The notes: a model not told the origin generated them from the sequence alone. A stretch of DNA of 64,000 bases from Paenisporosarcina quisquiliarum (GCF_027563315.1 NZ_JAMKBJ010000007.1:62001-126000), one strand, 5' to 3'; counted from the stretch's first letter, positions 36,885-48,239 are shown. Program-made: numbers and translations.

Positions 36885-37814
36885 ATGTTGATACCAAAGA
36901 TGACTAGAAATGAATTTAGAGAAAACCATCATAATCATTCTCTCTGGGATGAGGTTGTGAGAGCTTTATTAGAAAACGAAAACATTCCTTACCAATCGTT
37001 TTCGAGATATTCACTTGGTGGAAATATTGTATATGGCGTAGATGACCAGTATGTCCTGAAATTGTTTGCACCGTTTGATTCCCCCGAATTCACGATTGAA
37101 ACTGAAGTACTGACACAGACGGATTGGACGAAGGTATCGATTCAGGTTCCAGAAATCGTCCAAAGAGGGATGTACGACGGATGGAAATACTTTTTAATGA
37201 CTCGGGTACCAGGTGAATTGCTAATTGACATATGGGATGAATTGTCTGCAAACGAGAAAATCGGAGTTGCCCATGATTTAGGCTTGTTGATCAGTCAAAT
37301 GCATCAACTGGATATTTCAAAGTATCGCGTTTTGGAAAACTCTTTTGAATCATGGATTTCTCTTCAGAAAGAAAACGTGGTGAAGCATCATGCGAGCACT
37401 GATCTTGCACCACATTTACTTGAGGAGGTCCAAGATTATATCGCATCCTTCTTACCTTCCAGTGAAAAAGTACTCCTCACAGGAGAATATACTCCTTTCA
37501 ATTTATTAATGAACAAAGTGAACGGACAATGGAAACTGACCGGATTAATTGATTTCGCAGATTGTTTTATTGGCGAACCCGAGTATGATTTATTAGGTCC
37601 CATCTTGTTTAGCTTCTTTAAAGAGCCTGGGTTAACAAGTACGTTCTTGAACTCATACGGATTAACGCTAGATAATGCAACACGATTGCGACTGATGCAA
37701 CTGTTGCTCTTACACCGCTTCAGTCATTTACCGAATTATATGGAAGGCGTAGTGGATATGGAAGAGGTTCAATCACTGCACAAGTTGTCTGAGCGATTTT
37801 TCTCTTCAGGATGA
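36885..37814 (+). CDS. aminoglycoside phosphotransferase-fold protein with altered catalytic loop
   Basis: 309 residues with the APH/choline-kinase fold. It has N-lobe strands (SRYSLGGNIVYGV, YVLKLFAP with the ATP-binding Lys) and a hinge (FLMTRVPGELLIDIWDEL). The loop that normally reads H-G-D-x-x-x-x-N is TGEYTPFNLLMN, so His and catalytic Asp are Thr and Glu. The metal-binding IDFADCFIGEPEYDL is intact. It may be a divergent kinase or a non-catalytic relative; resistance should not be inferred. Single gene, converging on eno. Confidence 0.72.
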   Translation: MLIPKMTRNEFRENHHNHSLWDEVVRALLENENIPYQSFSRYSLGGNIVYGVDDQYVLKLFAPFDSPEFTIETEVLTQTDWTKVSIQVPEIVQRGMYDGWKYFLMTRVPGELLIDIWDELSANEKIGVAHDLGLLISQMHQLDISKYRVLENSFESWISLQKENVVKHHASTDLAPHLLEEVQDYIASFLPSSEKVLLTGEYTPFNLLMNKVNGQWKLTGLIDFADCFIGEPEYDLLGPILFSFFKEPGLTSTFLNSYGLTLDNATRLRLMQLLLLHRFSHLPNYMEGVVDMEEVQSLHKLSERFFSSG

Positions 37815-37834
37815 TTGGTTCGTCAGGGTTTGTT

Positions 37835-37961
37835 TTAGGGTAATTGTGGGTTGTGTTATCTGGGGTTGAGTAGATTTTATCTGGGGTAACCAGGGTGTTA
37901 TTTGGGGTAACTCTGTTTTTATTTGGGGTAACCAAGGCATTATCTGGTGTATCTCCAATTT
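37835..37961. repeat. array B: five to six repeats with 21-bp period, core TTATCTGGGGTAAC
   Basis: The core TTAT(C/T)TGGGGTAAC, or close variants, starts at 37856, 37877, 37898, 37919 and 37940, exactly 21 bp apart, with a degenerate copy before the first. The last 7-8 bases of each unit vary. It fills the gap between the converging kinase-fold gene and eno. Confidence 0.9.
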
Positions 37962-37976
37962 CACACTTCATTAAAG

Positions 37977-38016
37977 AAAAAAAGCCGCACACCTTATGAA
38001 AACGGTGTGCGGCTTT
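37977..38016 (-). terminator. terminator of the glycolytic operon (after eno)
   Basis: A perfect 13-bp stem (37981-37993 with 38004-38016) followed on the minus strand by a T run. Confidence 0.92.
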
Positions 38017-38020
38017 CCAA

Positions 38021-41629
<3,609 letters not shown>

Positions 41630-42817
41630 TTAGTTTTGATCGTTCAGTGCTACGACACCAGGTAGGTCTTTACCTTCCATGAACTCTAATGAAGCTCCGC
41701 CGCCAGTTGAAATATGATCCATTTTTTCAGCGACATCGAATTTCTCAACAGCTGCGGCTGAATCACCACCACCGATTACTGTATACCCTTGTGTTTCGGC
41801 CATCGCTTTAGCAACACCTTTCGTGCCTTCCGCAAATGGCGCCATTTCAAATACGCCCATTGGTCCATTCCAAATAATCAGTTTCGAATTGGCAATGACA
41901 TCGGCATACTGAGCAGTAGTTTTAGGACCGATATCCAGACCCATCCAATCTGATGGAATCGCATCGATCGCAACTACATTTGTTTCGGCATCTTTTGAAA
42001 ATTCATTTGCAACGACAACGTCGATTGGCAAGTACAAATTCACGCCTTTTTCTTTCGCTTTATCGATAAATGATTTGGCTAAATCAATTTTGTCTTCTTC
42101 AAGCAAGGATTTTCCAATATCATTGCCTTGTGCTTTAGAAAATGTATACGATAAGCCTCCACCGATAATAAGGTTGTCCACTTTATCTAATAAATGATCA
42201 ATTACGCCAATTTTATCTTTTACTTTTGCACCACCAATAATGGCAGTAAATGGTCGGTCGGGCTCAGATAATGCATTACCCAGAACGTCCAACTCTTTTT
42301 CCATCAATAACCCCGAAACTGCAGGAATATGTTTTGCAATGCCTTCAGTAGAAGCATGCGCGCGATGTGCAGCTCCAAATGCATCGTTTACAAACACATC
42401 TGCAAGCTTCGCGAATTGTTCAGCCAATTGTGGATCATTTTTTTCTTCGCCTTTATGGAACCGGACATTTTCAAGCAATACAATGTCTCCGTCTTCCATT
42501 CCGGCAATTGCTTCTTCAACTGACGCGCCGACTGACTCGTCCAGTTTTAGAACAGGTTTATGTAAAAGCTCACTTAAATGTTTACCAACTTCAGTCAAGC
42601 GTAACTCTTCAGTGACTTCTCCTTTTGGACGGCCCATATGACTCGCCAAAATGACTTTCGCACCCTTTTCGATCAATTGTTGAATCGTTGGAAGTGCTGC
42701 TCGTATACGTGTATCATCAGTAATTTTGCCAGCTTCCATCGGGACGTTGAAATCCACCCGGCAAAATACGCGTTTTCCTGCTAAATCCAGCTGTTGCATT
42801 GTCTGTTTTTGTTTCAT
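41630..42817 (-). CDS. pgk: phosphoglycerate kinase
   Basis: 395 residues from the ATG at 42817, which has GAGGAGGAG 6 bp upstream; an earlier reading would start before this site. Substrate-binding [12 protein letters not shown] and ASHMGRPKG, hinge, and nucleotide-binding [12 protein letters not shown] and [13 protein letters not shown] are visible. It is separated from gapA by a strong hairpin terminator. Confidence 0.98.
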   Translation of the reverse strand: MKQKQTMQQLDLAGKRVFCRVDFNVPMEAGKITDDTRIRAALPTIQQLIEKGAKVILASHMGRPKGEVTEELRLTEVGKHLSELLHKPVLKLDESVGASVEEAIAGMEDGDIVLLENVRFHKGEEKNDPQLAEQFAKLADVFVNDAFGAAHRAHASTEGIAKHIPAVSGLLMEKELDVLGNALSEPDRPFTAIIGGAKVKDKIGVIDHLLDKVDNLIIGGGLSYTFSKAQGNDIGKSLLEEDKIDLAKSFIDKAKEKGVNLYLPIDVVVANEFSKDAETNVVAIDAIPSDWMGLDIGPKTTAQYADVIANSKLIIWNGPMGVFEMAPFAEGTKGVAKAMAETQGYTVIGGGDSAAAVEKFDVAEKMDHISTGGGASLEFMEGKDLPGVVALNDQN

Positions 42818-42840
42818 GAAGAATCTCCTCCTCAAAAAAT

Positions 42841-42880
42841 TAAAAAAATAAGGAACGGAGGGTACCTCCGTTCCTTTTAC
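42841..42880 (-). terminator. strong hairpin between gapA and pgk
   Basis: A perfect 12-bp stem AAGGAACGGAGG / CCTCCGTTCCTT with a 3-base loop, followed by a 7-base T run on the minus strand. In B. subtilis most cggR-gapA transcripts also end after gapA, with partial read-through into pgk; the same design is likely here. Confidence 0.88.
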
Positions 42881-42941
42881 CCTACTTTATTATAGAGGTT
42901 AATGACAATATTCGCTACTTTAGCTCAAGAGCTTAAACGTC

Positions 42942-43949
42942 TTATAAACCTTTGCTAGCCATGTGTAATGCAAGGTCGATACAACGAGTAGAGTAACCTG
43001 TTTCATTGTCATACCAAGACAATACTTTGACCATGTTTTTCTCAAGAACCATTGTAGACAATCCATCAACTGTTGATGAAGCTGCATTGCCGTTATAGTC
43101 ACGAGATACTAATGGCAAGTCATTGTATTCCAAGAAACCATTTAACTCGTTATCAGCTGCTGATTTTAAGGCTGCATTAACTTCTTCAGTTGTCACGTCT
43201 TTATCAAGTTCTACAACTAAATCAACTAATGATACGTTTGGTGTTGGTACGCGAACAGCCATACCATCTAACTTGCCTTTTAATTCAGGAAGAACTAATG
43301 ATACTGCAGCTGCAGCACCAGTTGAAGTCGGAATCATTGATTCAGCTGCTGCACGTGCACGACGGTAATCTTCATGTGGTAAATCCAAAATACGTTGGTC
43401 ATTTGTGTATGAATGAATTGTTGTCATCATCCCACGTTTAATGCCAAAGCTTTCATGAAGTACTTTAGCAACTGGAGCTAAGCTGTTTGTCGTACATGAT
43501 GCGTTAGAAACAACATTGTCAGTTTCTGCATTGTAAGTCTCATGGTTAACACCCATAACGAATGTCGGCATATTGCCTTTACCAGGAGAAGAAACGATTA
43601 CTTTTTTCGCACCAGCTTCGATATGTTTGCCTGCAGTTTTTTCATCGCGGAAGATACCAGTTGATTCTACAACGATATCGATTTCAAGTTCTTTCCATGG
43701 TAATACGGAAGGATCTTTTTCAGCATACACACGTACTTGTTTGCCATTGACGATTAAGTATTCACCCTCTGAAGAAACTTCAGCATCAAAAACGCCGTGA
43801 ACTGAATCGTATTTTAGTAAATGCGCCAACATCGCTGCATCTGTTAAGTCGTTAATTGCTACTACTTCCACTCCGTCACGTTGTAATGCTTCGCGGAATA
43901 CCACACGTCCAATACGTCCAAATCCGTTAATCGCTAATTTTAAAGTCAT
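42942..43949 (-). CDS. gapA: glyceraldehyde-3-phosphate dehydrogenase, glycolytic
   Basis: 335 residues. NAD-binding NGFGRIGRVVFR at the N-terminus, the catalytic Cys in SNASCTTNSLAPVAKVL near residue 151, and ARAAAESMIPTSTGAA later. It lies directly behind its regulator cggR, which fits the glycolytic GapA rather than the gluconeogenic GapB. Confidence 0.99.
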   Translation of the reverse strand: MTLKLAINGFGRIGRVVFREALQRDGVEVVAINDLTDAAMLAHLLKYDSVHGVFDAEVSSEGEYLIVNGKQVRVYAEKDPSVLPWKELEIDIVVESTGIFRDEKTAGKHIEAGAKKVIVSSPGKGNMPTFVMGVNHETYNAETDNVVSNASCTTNSLAPVAKVLHESFGIKRGMMTTIHSYTNDQRILDLPHEDYRRARAAAESMIPTSTGAAAAVSLVLPELKGKLDGMAVRVPTPNVSLVDLVVELDKDVTTEEVNAALKSAADNELNGFLEYNDLPLVSRDYNGNAASSTVDGLSTMVLEKNMVKVLSWYDNETGYSTRCIDLALHMASKGL

Positions 43950-43961
43950 TTAAAGTTCCTC

Positions 43962-44999
43962 CTAGTTTTCATTACTCATAAGTTGAGTTAATTTTTTGGC
44001 TGCACCTTCATCCGTAATCAATACGGTCTGATGTGGTGCGTGTTTTAAATATGAAAGCATGGCAGAAGCTTTAGAAGCTCCACCTGCTACTGCTAGTAAA
44101 TGTTTCACTTGATTCAGTTGTTTTAATTGAATTCCCACCGTCCGAATCCGATGGACAGCTTTGCCCTGTTCATTGAAATAGTAACCAAACGCTTCTCCCA
44201 CAGCCTGTTTCTCTGAAATAATATCCAGTTCCTCAAGACTTGAGTTTCGCCTTTTTGCCATTTCTTTCGCATCACCTATTCCATGAATGACAATGTTTGT
44301 ATGGTCATATAAGTCCATCATTTCTTTAATGACAGGCTCTTTGATCATGGTTTTATAGGCGGTTTCGCTTAAATGATCAGGTAAGTATAGTGTTCGAGAA
44401 GTACCACTTGCTTGTGCGGCAAATGCAGATGCAATATGGTTCGCTTGCAGTTCCACATTTTCCCCGATTCCACCACGTGCTGCTACAAACACTAGATTTT
44501 TAGGTTTGATATGCACCGATAAGTGATTCGTAATGGCAGCAATTGTACTTCCACCCGTGACAGCGACAGTGTCTCGCTCTTTCGATAATTGCTCCAGTTG
44601 CTTTGCAGCTTCCTGACCGATTAATGACTTCGCCTGACTTTCTTTTTCACTGTCTCCAGGCACGATAATCACGCGATTTAACTTGAAATTCTTCTCAAGT
44701 TGTTTTTCCAGTTCACTTAAACCAGACCATTCGTGAACTAAATTTTTCAAGCTATCTAAAACATCATTACCTTCTTGCGTAATTTCCATTCCATTTGCAA
44801 GCACATGTATTAATCCTTGTGCCCGTAAAATGTCGAGCTCTCTTCTAGTCTCCCGTTCGGTTGAGTGAACGATTTCACTGAGGGCTCTGCGACCAATTCC
44901 AGCAGTTAACTGGATGGTCATCAATAAACGATATCTTTTCTGGAGAAGCGCAGTCATTTCCGGTAACAATTTTTGTTGTGCTCCTAGTAATTGATCCAT
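43962..44999 (-). CDS. cggR: central glycolytic genes regulator (SorC family repressor)
   Basis: 345 residues. The N-terminal winged helix spans about 25-75 (TAGIGRRALSEIVHSTERETRRELDIL), then the SorC sugar-phosphate domain (VAVTGGSTIAAI and VFVAARGGIGENVELQ). In B. subtilis the ligand is fructose-1,6-bisphosphate, which relieves repression of the operon. The matching operator lies directly upstream. Confidence 0.96.
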   Translation of the reverse strand: MDQLLGAQQKLLPEMTALLQKRYRLLMTIQLTAGIGRRALSEIVHSTERETRRELDILRAQGLIHVLANGMEITQEGNDVLDSLKNLVHEWSGLSELEKQLEKNFKLNRVIIVPGDSEKESQAKSLIGQEAAKQLEQLSKERDTVAVTGGSTIAAITNHLSVHIKPKNLVFVAARGGIGENVELQANHIASAFAAQASGTSRTLYLPDHLSETAYKTMIKEPVIKEMMDLYDHTNIVIHGIGDAKEMAKRRNSSLEELDIISEKQAVGEAFGYYFNEQGKAVHRIRTVGIQLKQLNQVKHLLAVAGGASKASAMLSYLKHAPHQTVLITDEGAAKKLTQLMSNEN

Positions 45000-45025
45000 T
45001 GCATTCTCCTTCTGAAAAGTGGTTG

Positions 45026-45061
45026 GACGTTTTTTGTCCCACTATATCAATTTATGTCCCG
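45026..45061 (-). promoter_or_regulatory. CggR operator
   Basis: On the minus strand the 36 bp read as two direct half-operators: CGGGAC, 6 bp, TGAT, then 4 bp, then TGGGAC, 6 bp, CGTC. This matches the B. subtilis CggR arrangement (CGGGAC-N6-TGTC twice, 4 bp apart) with three changes. Confidence 0.88.
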
Positions 45062-45072
45062 CCTCTATATAG

Positions 45073-45101
45073 AATATACTCCTTATCTAAAAAAAGTGCA
45101 A
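45073..45101 (-). promoter_or_regulatory. cggR operon promoter
   Basis: Minus-strand -35 TTGCAC (45096-45101), 17-bp spacer, -10 TATATT (45073-45078). The operator follows just downstream of the expected start point, so CggR would block elongation as in B. subtilis. Confidence 0.78.
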
Positions 45102-45127
45102 ATAAAAAGACGTTTACGATGTAAACG
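45093..45127. repeat. left copy of a duplicated gene-end sequence, also a terminator-like hairpin
   Basis: AAAGTGCAA (45093-45101) and GACGTTTACGATGTAAAC (45109-45126) recur at 45521-45547, where they form the end of the glutaredoxin-like gene. In this copy the inverted repeat CGTTTAC/GTAAACG is followed on the minus strand by TTTTTAT, like an intrinsic terminator. Confidence 0.8.
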
Positions 45128-45206
45128 CCCAGACTGTAGACAAACAAAAAATTAGTGTATATAACTGTATATTATTGAATATTGAAGAAGAGCCTACGCA
45201 AGATAT

Positions 45207-45329
45207 GTTGATTTCCATTGCGGCGGACGCGTTTCGCGGGCACGGCTTCAGTCTCCTCGTCACTACGTTCCTGCGGGGCCTTCAGCTCGTGCTGTTCCCG
45301 CTGAAGTCGCCGCCTCCACTCCAATCAAC
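45207..45329. repeat. palindromic intergenic element 1 (GTTGATT...AATCAAC)
   Basis: A 123-bp GC-rich block with terminal inverted repeats GTTGATT (45207-45213) and AATCAAC (45323-45329). The interior is imperfectly self-complementary, with GGCGG near both ends and CACGGCTTCAG facing TTCAGCTCGTG. The sequence resembles a widely scattered Bacillaceae intergenic repeat that I recognise only by appearance. No coding content is credible. Confidence 0.78.
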
Positions 45330-45375
45330 AGAAATTATGTGTAAAGGTGTCTCTGCAAACTAATTAAGTAGGCAA

Positions 45376-45507
45376 GTGGTCGGCTATTTCTGAAGACTCC
45401 TGCGGAAAAACGGAACAAGCTAGACCCCACAGAATCAGTTGTCAGAGACAACTGATTCGAGGAGGCTGGCGTTTCGTCCGCGGAAAGCGAAAGAAATAGC
45501 CGACCAC
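45376..45507. repeat. palindromic intergenic element 2 with perfect 16-bp terminal repeats
   Basis: A 132-bp block with perfect inverted ends GTGGTCGGCTATTTCT (45376-45391) and AGAAATAGCCGACCAC (45492-45507). A central perfect 12-bp hairpin, GAATCAGTTGTC / GACAACTGATTC, spans 45432-45458. It also carries ACTCCTGCGGAAAA and CGAGGAGGCTGGC blocks typical of a dispersed Bacillaceae repeat. Confidence 0.85.
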
Positions 45508-45534
45508 CTTCTTTATCAATAAAGTGCAAGACGT

Positions 45535-45768
45535 TTACGATGTAAACACCTCTAATAATGTCGGATAATCAATCCGACCTTCCTGAATGACCACTCCATC
45601 TCGTTCTATAACTGGTATACGAAGTAAGAATTTTTCATGGATGTCATCATTGTCCTCAATATTAATTTCTTCTATATGTAGTACTACATCTTCTTTGACG
45701 AGTTCAAGCATCAGTCGTGCATCCTCGCATAATGGACAATTCGGTCTCGTATAAAATTGTACGTTCAT
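45535..45768 (-). CDS. glutaredoxin-like thiol-disulfide protein
   Basis: 77 residues with a thioredoxin/glutaredoxin fold: active site RPNCPLCEDARLML (Cys11 and Cys14) and cis-Pro in LRIPVIERDGVV. It is too short for a classical thioredoxin and has no signal peptide. A single gene upstream of cggR; its stop codon lies in the duplicated sequence described at 45093. Confidence 0.85.
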   Translation of the reverse strand: MNVQFYTRPNCPLCEDARLMLELVKEDVVLHIEEINIEDNDDIHEKFLLRIPVIERDGVVIQEGRIDYPTLLEVFTS

Positions 45769-45837
45769 CTTACCGCTTCCTTTCGCAACTTTAGATTAAG
45801 TCCCTATAATCTAGAATTGTACTTTATATTTAACAAT

Positions 45838-45870
45838 GAAAAAACAAGCAGCCACTATGAGCTGCTTGTA
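45838..45870 (-). terminator. terminator of the LemA-TPM operon
   Basis: CAAGCAGC pairs with GCTGCTTG around an 8-base loop, followed by a T run on the minus strand. Confidence 0.88.
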
Positions 45871-45885
45871 TACTTTCTTTTAAAA

Positions 45886-46668
45886 TTAAAATCCGCGGCC
45901 TGCGCCGCCTCCGCCGGAAGATCCTCCGCCTCCGCCACGGAAACCGCCACCGCCGCCTCCTCCAAAACCACCACCGAATGATCCCGGTCCGAAAATCATT
46001 GGGAAGCCACCTCGGCGTCCACGCGAACCTGGTCCCATACCGCCTCCGCCACGACCTTTAAAAATCGTGTAAAGCACGAGGGCAATAATGATAATAGTGA
46101 TGAATGACATGGAGCCTCCGCCACCGCTACCTTGATTGGCCATTACAGGCTCCACAGCTTCTCCATTCCATTCATACTCGGTAGCAATTTCCTGATAAAA
46201 GACTTTCATAGTATTAAGTATCGCCTGATCAGCTTGATCATTTTTCATATAAGGAACGGTAAATTCATCTAGTATGCGTCCCACTTTTCCATCGGGAAGG
46301 GCTCCTTCAAGTCCATAGCCTACTTCAACCCAAATGTCCCTTTCACCCATATCAATTACTAACAAGACACCGTTGTTTTTTTCGGCATCCCCAAGTTGAT
46401 ATTCGCGGAAGGCTTGGTTCGCGAAACTTTGAATGTCCGTCCCGTCGGTGGAATTAACCGTCAAAACGGCAATTTGGGCACCCGTTGCATCATCCAACCG
46501 TCTAGCCATTTCGTTAATTTCCGCTATCTGATTTTCATTCAGTAACCCCGCAAAGTCTTGCGTATAAATGTCACCAACAGGTTTTGGAATTGTTGCCGCC
46601 TGAATCATTGGCGCAAGCGTCAACAGAAAAAGAAGCGCCGTTCCTACGAAAAGCGCAGCTTTTTTCAT
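45886..46668 (-). CDS. TPM-domain membrane-associated protein (YgcG-like)
   Basis: 260 residues from the ATG at 46668, which overlaps the lemA stop (TGATG). A signal peptide (about 1-24) is followed by a TPM domain (YTQDFAGLLNENQIAEINEMA; VLLVIDMGERDIWVEVGYGLEG), one membrane segment (SFITIIIIALVLYTIF) and a very Gly-rich tail (GGGFGGGGGGGFRGGGG). TPM proteins are linked to phosphatase-like or membrane-protein repair roles; the function here is unknown. Confidence 0.9.
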   Translation of the reverse strand: MKKAALFVGTALLFLLTLAPMIQAATIPKPVGDIYTQDFAGLLNENQIAEINEMARRLDDATGAQIAVLTVNSTDGTDIQSFANQAFREYQLGDAEKNNGVLLVIDMGERDIWVEVGYGLEGALPDGKVGRILDEFTVPYMKNDQADQAILNTMKVFYQEIATEYEWNGEAVEPVMANQGSGGGGSMSFITIIIIALVLYTIFKGRGGGGMGPGSRGRRGGFPMIFGPGSFGGGFGGGGGGGFRGGGGGSSGGGGAGRGF

Positions 46669-47246
46669 CACTCGCCATCTCCTCCGAAATCGACTTTAGG
46701 TGCCTCTTCCGCGCCAGCTTCAGCTTTAAAGTATTCTTTTTCGTCAAAGCCGAAAATGCCTGCTATTAGCGCACCCGGGAAACGTTTCACTTTACGGTTA
46801 TAATCAGAAACTGCGTTGTTGTAATCCTGACGTGCCACAGACAAACGGTTTTCAGTACCAGCCAACTCATCCATCAATTGACGGAAGTTCGCATCAGATT
46901 TTAATTCAGGATAATTCTCCACAACAACCAGTAATCGGCTTAACGCACCCGATAACTCATCATTCGCTGCTGCTTGATCTTCAGGAGAGCCTGCACCTGC
47001 CAAACGAGCACGTGCTTCGGTCACACTGTCAATAACGTCCTTTTCCTGCTTGGCAAACCCTTTAACTGTTTCCACTAAATTTGGAATCAAGTCAATACGA
47101 CGTTGCAACTGATTTTCTACTTGTGCATATGCTTGGTCCACATTCTCTTCACCGTTAACGAATCCGTTATAACTTGGAATTAACATAAGAGCCAAAACAA
47201 CAATAATAATGCCCACAATAATAATTGGGCCTAAACCTTTTTTCAT
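46668..47246 (-). CDS. LemA-family protein
   Basis: 192 residues from the ATG at 47246, 6 bp after AGAGGTG. One N-terminal membrane helix (PIIIVGIIIVVLALMLI), then an extracytoplasmic helical bundle with the family block VENQLQRRIDLIPNLVETVKGFA and RQDYNNAVSDYNRKVKRFPG. LemA and TPM proteins are very often encoded together; their shared role is not settled. Confidence 0.93.
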   Translation of the reverse strand: MKKGLGPIIIVGIIIVVLALMLIPSYNGFVNGEENVDQAYAQVENQLQRRIDLIPNLVETVKGFAKQEKDVIDSVTEARARLAGAGSPEDQAAANDELSGALSRLLVVVENYPELKSDANFRQLMDELAGTENRLSVARQDYNNAVSDYNRKVKRFPGALIAGIFGFDEKEYFKAEAGAEEAPKVDFGGDGE

Positions 47247-47329
47247 GATCTTCACCTCTTGGATAGTATAGTCAATATCTACCTTCTTTAGAGATGATTA
47301 AAACATTTTAGTCTATACTAGCGGTGATT

Positions 47330-47430
47330 CCTACGTCAGTCGCGATTTTTCCTACGTCGAGCTCGTTTTTTCCTACGTGGACCCCGCTTTTTTCCTACGT
47401 CACTCTCCATTTTTCCTACGTGAGCTCGTT
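47330..47430. repeat. array C: five repeats with 21-22 bp period, core TTTTCCTACGT
   Basis: CCTACGT starts at 47330, 47351, 47372, 47394 and 47415 (spacing 21, 21, 22, 21), and four of the five copies follow a run of 5-6 T (the first follows GATT). The remaining bases vary, though GAGCTCG occurs in two units. It lies between the clpP terminator and lemA. The one 22-bp step breaks the reading frame, so it is not coding. Confidence 0.9.
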
Positions 47431-47441
47431 TTGTCATAAAC

Positions 47442-47478
47442 AAAAAAAGCTACAGTGACTAAACAAGTCACTGTAGCT
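47442..47478 (-). terminator. clpP terminator
   Basis: A perfect 12-bp stem GCTACAGTGACT / AGTCACTGTAGC followed on the minus strand by seven T. Confidence 0.93.
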
Positions 47479-47485
47479 TCGTTAT

Positions 47486-48082
47486 TTACGCTTTTTTCAA
47501 GTCGCTGCGGGAAATAATATGATCTACTAAACCATAATCTTTCGCACGTTCAGCTGTCATGAAGTTATCGCGATCCGTATCTTTTGCAATGACATCAATC
47601 GGTTGACCTGTACGTTCAGCCAAGATACCGTTTAATTTTTCACGCAAGAACAGAATACGTTTTGCTGCGATTTCAATTTCAGTCGCTTGACCTTGTGCTC
47701 CACCAAGTGGTTGGTGAATCATAACTTCTGCATTTGGTAATGCATATCGCTTACCTTTTGTTCCTGCCGCCAGTAAGAATGCGCCCATTGAAGCTGCCAT
47801 CCCGATACAAATAGTTTGTACGTCAGGTTTGATGAATTGCATTGTGTCAAAAATCGCCATACCCGCAGTAATACTTCCGCCTGGGCTGTTGATATAAATT
47901 GAAATATCTTTTTCTGGATCTTCAGCTTCTAGGAAAAGTAATTGTGCAACGATGGAGTTTGCAACATTATCATCAATGCCGCTTCCAAGCATAATCACGC
48001 GGTCTTTTAATAAACGTGAGTAAATGTCATAAGCGCGCTCTCCGCGGCTTGTTTGTTCAATAACTGTAGGAATTAAATTCAT
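47486..48082 (-). CDS. clpP: ATP-dependent Clp protease proteolytic subunit
   Basis: 198 residues from the ATG at 48082 (AAGGGGG 8 bp upstream), giving the family start [19 protein letters not shown]. Catalytic Ser in [14 protein letters not shown] (near 98), His in [12 protein letters not shown], and Asp in the following DTDRDNF region. Works with ClpC/ClpX to degrade damaged or regulatory proteins, including SsrA-tagged ones. Confidence 0.98.
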   Translation of the reverse strand: MNLIPTVIEQTSRGERAYDIYSRLLKDRVIMLGSGIDDNVANSIVAQLLFLEAEDPEKDISIYINSPGGSITAGMAIFDTMQFIKPDVQTICIGMAASMGAFLLAAGTKGKRYALPNAEVMIHQPLGGAQGQATEIEIAAKRILFLREKLNGILAERTGQPIDVIAKDTDRDNFMTAERAKDYGLVDHIISRSDLKKA

Positions 48083-48157
48083 TGAAATTGCCCCCTTCAA
48101 GCTTTTAATAATTTTCGTACATCCCGAGTATTATCTATTGTACTCGGTTGTTCCTTT

Positions 48158-48188
48158 ATCATATACAAGTTGGTCAAGGAAGGTCAAA
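48158..48188 (-). promoter_or_regulatory. clpP promoter overlapped by CtsR operator
   Basis: The heptad repeat GGTCAAG-GAA-GGTCAAA (48172-48188) matches the CtsR consensus (A/G)GTCAAA-NAN-(A/G)GTCAAA with one change. On the minus strand it supplies the -35 TTGACC (48182-48187); an 18-bp spacer and -10 TATGAT (48158-48163) follow. CtsR is known to repress clp genes until heat or protein stress. Confidence 0.85.
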
Positions 48189-48210
48189 TATTATGCATAA
48201 AAAAGTACAG

Positions 48211-48239
48211 TTGAATTGTTTACTATCTCTTTGTATAAT
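48211..48239 (+). promoter_or_regulatory. tRNA-Arg promoter
   Basis: -35 TTGAAT (48211-48216), 17-bp spacer and -10 TATAAT (48234-48239), 13 bp before the mature tRNA. Confidence 0.8.

Noticed and set aside
36885-37814. Aminoglycoside resistance gene
   Set aside because: Only the kinase fold is shared; the catalytic His and Asp are missing and context is chromosomal housekeeping genes.
37720-37992. Minus-strand open frame with heptapeptide V-T-P-x repeats
   Set aside because: It arises from the 21-bp DNA period, has no ribosome site, runs into the 3' end of the kinase-fold gene on the other strand and through the eno terminator.
42240-42641. 133-codon plus-strand open frame
   Set aside because: Antisense shadow of pgk with no ribosome site or family features.
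45175-45529. Open frames of 62-64 codons on both strands between the glutaredoxin-like gene and cggR
   Set aside because: They are readings through the two palindromic elements; composition is repeat-like, there is no ribosome site, and no protein family is recognisable.
45093-45547. Transposon with target-site duplication
   Set aside because: The duplicated sequence (9 plus 18 bp, with a 7-bp difference between copies) is longer than usual transposon duplications and no transposase lies between; a gene-end duplication fits better.
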